Below are positions 61,197 through 64,000 of a DNA stretch of 64,000 bases, one piece after another. This stretch comes from an uncultured Bacteroidales bacterium. Lineage in GTDB: Bacteria; Bacteroidota; Bacteroidia; Bacteroidales; Paludibacteraceae. The DNA is taken from assembly GCA_902784585.1 (NCBI GenBank), contig CACZVM010000001.1, positions 1-64,000 on the forward strand, given 5' to 3'. The first letter of the stretch is position 1. Each line of letters opens with the position of its first letter. Under the pieces are notes generated by a model, which did no database searches, was not told the DNA's origin, and was given only the letters and a program-made list of their open reading frames with translations. A program made the translations under genes and the position numbers.

Positions 61197-62093
61197 TTAT
61201 AACAATATATTAGCAATATCTGGATTAACCGCTTTAGGACTCATCAGTGTGGCACGTGCAGCCATCAGTCCATACTGTGCCGTCTGGGGGAAGTCGATGC
61301 CGCGCGCATGGGCAATCACGACTCCCGAAAGGAATGCATCCCCCGCACCGGTAGTGTTCACCACATCTCCGGGCAGCGCAGGAAAGAGCCACTCTTCGGC
61401 TGCATTACGACAATAGACACCCTCGCTTCCCAGCGTGATATATACATGCGCTACGCCCAAGTCCAGCAATCGTTGTGCCGCCTCGCCATAAGTGGCTGTC
61501 TGAGTCACTGAGAGTGCTTCCTTCAGGTTGAGCTTGAGAGTATGCAGATAGGGCAGTTTACATTTACGGAGAGCATTCACCACGCGGTGGGCCTTCGTAC
61601 TGCTCACGCCGTCCACAAAGAGAGGCACCGTACTGTTCTCCATCAGCCAGCGGATTGCATCTTCGGTGATGTTGGTGTCTGCCAACAAGTAATCCGAATG
61701 GTTGATCTCACCCACGCGCTTGCTGAGCCATTCAGGCGTGATCAGCCGCACTGCATCGGTGTCAGCTACCGCGGCAATCATCTCGCCGCCGTGATTATTG
61801 ATGCAAAGATACACTCCGGAACGTTCGGTTGATACCTGATCCGACAAACGCAGATCAATGCCTTGCTGCTTGCAATAGTCCATCAGCAATCCTCCGAACA
61901 AGTCACCGCCAAAGATAGTAAGCAACTGTACTTGTGCACCCAGCAAGGCCAAATTGTGCGCCATATTACGTGCTACACCGCCATAGCCGATCTGGATATG
62001 CCCAGGATTGGAATCAGCAGCAATGAATGCGTCAGTCAACGTGGCAGACAGATCTACATTCGCGCCACCGATGACAGAAATAATAGGTTTCAT
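61197..62093 (-). CDS. psuK: pseudouridine kinase (PfkB family)
   Basis: The 298-residue PfkB kinase has the N-terminal [26 protein letters not shown] and the C-terminal signature [12 protein letters not shown] with the catalytic Asp. Its position with psuG makes pseudouridine the likely substrate, phosphorylated at the 5' position. It overlaps trmB by four bases (ATGA). Confidence 0.92.
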   Translation of the reverse strand: MKPIISVIGGANVDLSATLTDAFIAADSNPGHIQIGYGGVARNMAHNLALLGAQVQLLTIFGGDLFGGLLMDYCKQQGIDLRLSDQVSTERSGVYLCINNHGGEMIAAVADTDAVRLITPEWLSKRVGEINHSDYLLADTNITEDAIRWLMENSTVPLFVDGVSSTKAHRVVNALRKCKLPYLHTLKLNLKEALSVTQTATYGEAAQRLLDLGVAHVYITLGSEGVYCRNAAEEWLFPALPGDVVNTTGAGDAFLSGVVIAHARGIDFPQTAQYGLMAARATLMSPKAVNPDIANILL

Positions 62094-62833
62094 GGTTGAT
62101 TGGATATATAATTGCGTCCATACGAACGATAGGTGTCTTTCTCAATCTCGATCGTAGGCTCCTGCCATTCATGTCTGTGCGCAAGTTGCCATTCGATATA
62201 CTTGATGCTCAGTCCTCTGTCCAACCATTGTTTCTCATAATGCGTCTGGAGAGAACGTGCATCAGCAAACAATGCATTTTCTTCGGTTTCACCGTATAGA
62301 TCCTGCGTATTGCATATCACCTTATACGCATTCAGGCGCAGCATTTCCGTGGTGTAGGTATATAGAAACGGACTGTCTGTCTTCAGGTGGATTAGTCCGT
62401 TCTCTCGGATGATTTGCTGATAGCGCTGCATGAACCACGTACTGGTCAGTCGTTTGGTGGCCTTCTTCATCTGCGGGTCGCAGAAGGTGATCCATATTTC
62501 ATCCACCTCGTCTGCAGCAAAGAAAGTAGGGATGAACTCAATGTTGGTTCTCAGGAAGGCAACATTCCGCAGCCCTTCCTGCACAGCCTGTTTGGCACCG
62601 GCCCACATCCGTGCTCCTTTGATATCTACGCCGATGAAGTTCTTCTCCGGATATTTCTTGGCCAGTCCTACGGTGTACTCTCCGCGACCACAGCCCAATT
62701 CAAGCACAATCGGATGATCATTCCCGAAAAAAAGTTCACGCCATCTGCCCGCCATCTTCTTCTCGTACGGCGGTTGGAAGACATTGTCAAATGTCTGCAT
62801 CTCTGCGAACTTCTTCAGCTTATTCTTGCCCAT
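62090..62833 (-). CDS. trmB: tRNA (guanine-N7-)-methyltransferase
   Basis: The enzyme makes m7G46 in tRNA. The 247-residue protein has the SAM motif [30 protein letters not shown], and a C-terminal TRNA-binding region with [11 protein letters not shown]. The usual PDPWPK motif appears as [12 protein letters not shown], the Bacteroidetes form. It lies between gldH and psuK, consistent with a co-transcribed set. Confidence 0.93.
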   Translation of the reverse strand: MGKNKLKKFAEMQTFDNVFQPPYEKKMAGRWRELFFGNDHPIVLELGCGRGEYTVGLAKKYPEKNFIGVDIKGARMWAGAKQAVQEGLRNVAFLRTNIEFIPTFFAADEVDEIWITFCDPQMKKATKRLTSTWFMQRYQQIIRENGLIHLKTDSPFLYTYTTEMLRLNAYKVICNTQDLYGETEENALFADARSLQTHYEKQWLDRGLSIKYIEWQLAHRHEWQEPTIEIEKDTYRSYGRNYISNQP

Positions 62834-62842
62834 GAGCGTAAT

Positions 62843-63325
62843 CTATTCTTTGCTGTTGCGTATCACCTCCAGACCTACGTCGGATATACCTCTAAGCAGT
62901 GTGTCGCGCATCCCATGCGTGATGCGCAGTTCATACATGCCTGTATCGGTAAAATGTCTGTTTTCATCCAGGAGAACAGGCATCTCCATCACGCCATTAT
63001 GCGTGTCGCCCAACCACTGTCCGCGATCGTCCGCCAGATAAAACTCAATGGTGTCTCGCCGCAGGCCGTCATCCACAAACAGCCACATATTCTGATAAGG
63101 ATAGCGCTCCGTATGCCGCACATAGACAATCGTACGATAATCCACTGTGGTATCTGCAATCGGAACGACAAATCGCACTACCGAATCCTGGTGCCACTCT
63201 TGCGACAGAGAAGTCACGCCATCCGCATAGGTTATCGGATAGAACCGGCTATAGACGATATCACCGGAACAGGCTGTCAGCAATGCTGCGCCTGCAATGA
63301 ACAATATAGGAAGAAGTCGTTTCAT
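62843..63325 (-). CDS. gldH: gliding motility lipoprotein GldH
   Basis: The 160-residue product has a lipoprotein signal (LFIAGAALLTAC) and the GldH pattern (YSRFYPIT; a beta-rich body with YVRHTERYPYQNMWLF). GldH was found through gliding in flavobacteria but is widespread in non-gliding Bacteroidales, where its role is unclear. It overlaps the RicT-like gene by four bases. Confidence 0.88.
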   Translation of the reverse strand: MKRLLPILFIAGAALLTACSGDIVYSRFYPITYADGVTSLSQEWHQDSVVRFVVPIADTTVDYRTIVYVRHTERYPYQNMWLFVDDGLRRDTIEFYLADDRGQWLGDTHNGVMEMPVLLDENRHFTDTGMYELRITHGMRDTLLRGISDVGLEVIRNSKE

Positions 63326-64000
63326 CGTCTATGGTGTTTTTTCTTATCTCTATTACCCTCGAACGATTTTTTCTTCTTGTCAAAACGCGTCACATCCCCA
63401 TGACCGGTCTGATAGCCCAACTCCGTAGGAATAGCGCGTGCGCCCTCCAGTGTATCGGGTTTCTCTCCTCGTTTGTTCATGGCGATGATCTCATGTGCGC
63501 GAGCGGCACTCAGCGTCGTCAGATTACCCGCGTGTTGCGGATCGGAGGAATACGTCACGAGGCCGGCCAGAGGATCGGACGAGAAGAAATACCACGTGGC
63601 ATCCTTCGTTTCCAACTCGATGTGACGAGACGGCAGCAGCTTGGACGCATCCTCGTATACCGGCACCTCATAGTTGAGACAGCACTTCAGTTTGGCACAC
63701 ATGCCCGCCAGTTTCTGCGGATTGGGAGATATATTCTGCAATCGCGCAGCCCCTGTTCCTACCGACGAGAAATTCATCATCCACGTAGAGCAACAGAGTT
63801 CTCTTCCGCACGGACCCGTTCCCCCTATTCGGCCTGCTTCCTGCCGCGCACCGATCTGCTTCATCTCCACACGGATACGGAAGGTCTCGGCATACACCTT
63901 AATCAGTTGGCGAAAATCCACACGCCCGTCGGCAATATAATAGAAAATAGCTTTCGTACCATCCCCCTGATACTCCACATCACCTATCTTCATCTCCAAT
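63322..64000 (-). CDS. PSP1/RicT-like protein (N-terminus outside window)
   Basis: The visible 226 residues contain the PSP1 core: DVEYQGDGTKAIFYYIADGRVDFRQL, QIGARQEAGRIGGTGPCGRELCCSTWM, and CAKLKCCLNYE with the conserved cysteines that bind iron-sulfur clusters in RicT. The C-terminal tail is basic and His-rich (KKKKSFEGNRDKKKHHRR). Homologues act in RNA processing complexes. The 5' end is cut by the window edge. It is followed by gldH, trmB, psuK and psuG on the minus strand. Confidence 0.93.
   Translation of the reverse strand, partial: LEMKIGDVEYQGDGTKAIFYYIADGRVDFRQLIKVYAETFRIRVEMKQIGARQEAGRIGGTGPCGRELCCSTWMMNFSSVGTGAARLQNISPNPQKLAGMCAKLKCCLNYEVPVYEDASKLLPSRHIELETKDATWYFFSSDPLAGLVTYSSDPQHAGNLTTLSAARAHEIIAMNKRGEKPDTLEGARAIPTELGYQTGHGDVTRFDKKKKSFEGNRDKKKHHRR

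Overview
The window looks like chromosomal DNA of a gut- or rumen-type Bacteroidales bacterium. Three things point there. First, 16 promoters match the Bacteroidetes primary sigma signature: a -33 TTTG or a near match such as TTGC/CTTG, exactly 20 nt, then -7 TAnnTTTG. Second, several genes are Bacteroidetes-specific: gldH, DUF4270, DUF4294, a fused secDF, a fused NfnAB-like protein, paired SurA-like foldases with an OstA-like protein, and a T9SS-type C-terminal domain. Third, the gene order is typical of the order. Base composition is moderately GC-rich for the group. The family is not certain; a Paludibacteraceae- or Muribaculaceae-like lineage is a guess.

Layout. 1-1.6 kb: the end of a small accessory cassette (DUF5675 protein, conserved hypothetical) and tRNA-Pro. 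1.6-11.7 kb: topA, an nfeD-like gene with floA, a nitrilase-family amidase, recJ, tdk, priA and a uridine-kinase-like gene. 11.7-17.6 kb: tRNA-Met, DUF4294, parE, a starch-synthase-like gene and DUF4270. 17.6-22.6 kb: secDF-clpP-clpX on the minus strand. 22.6-26.5 kb: repeat-rich spacer and a large secreted B-repeat/LRR protein split by a frameshift. 26.5-32.5 kb: pckA, sua5, a sugar-phosphate transferase, xseB, menA, a DMT-like protein and a GDPD lipoprotein. 32.5-36.5 kb: a 1325-residue STAND NTPase with a possible N-terminal HEPN RNase motif. 36.5-46.7 kb: a damaged gapA, RNase H, a giant T9SS-type protein, an OmpA-family protein, tRNA-Arg, DUF2461, rfbD and rfbC. 46.9-60.3 kb: recX, prmC, ribD, the SurA/OstA/barrel/dnaG operon and the NfnAB fusion. 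60.3-64 kb: psuG, psuK, trmB, gldH and a RicT-like gene running off the edge.

Most genes are housekeeping: replication and repair, proteostasis and export, envelope biogenesis, redox. The unusual layer is repetitive. Short AT-rich repeat arrays (heptamer GGTGATT/AATCACC, AATTCTT, and others) sit between many genes, abut or supply starts and stops, and in six places are read in frame inside conserved enzymes. A second pattern links three tRNA loci: each intact tRNA is followed by tRNA-like sequence broken by a small two-hairpin element with a shared ACGATTAT core. The STAND NTPase is the best candidate for a defence or surveillance protein. No CRISPR array, transposase, integrase or rRNA was seen.
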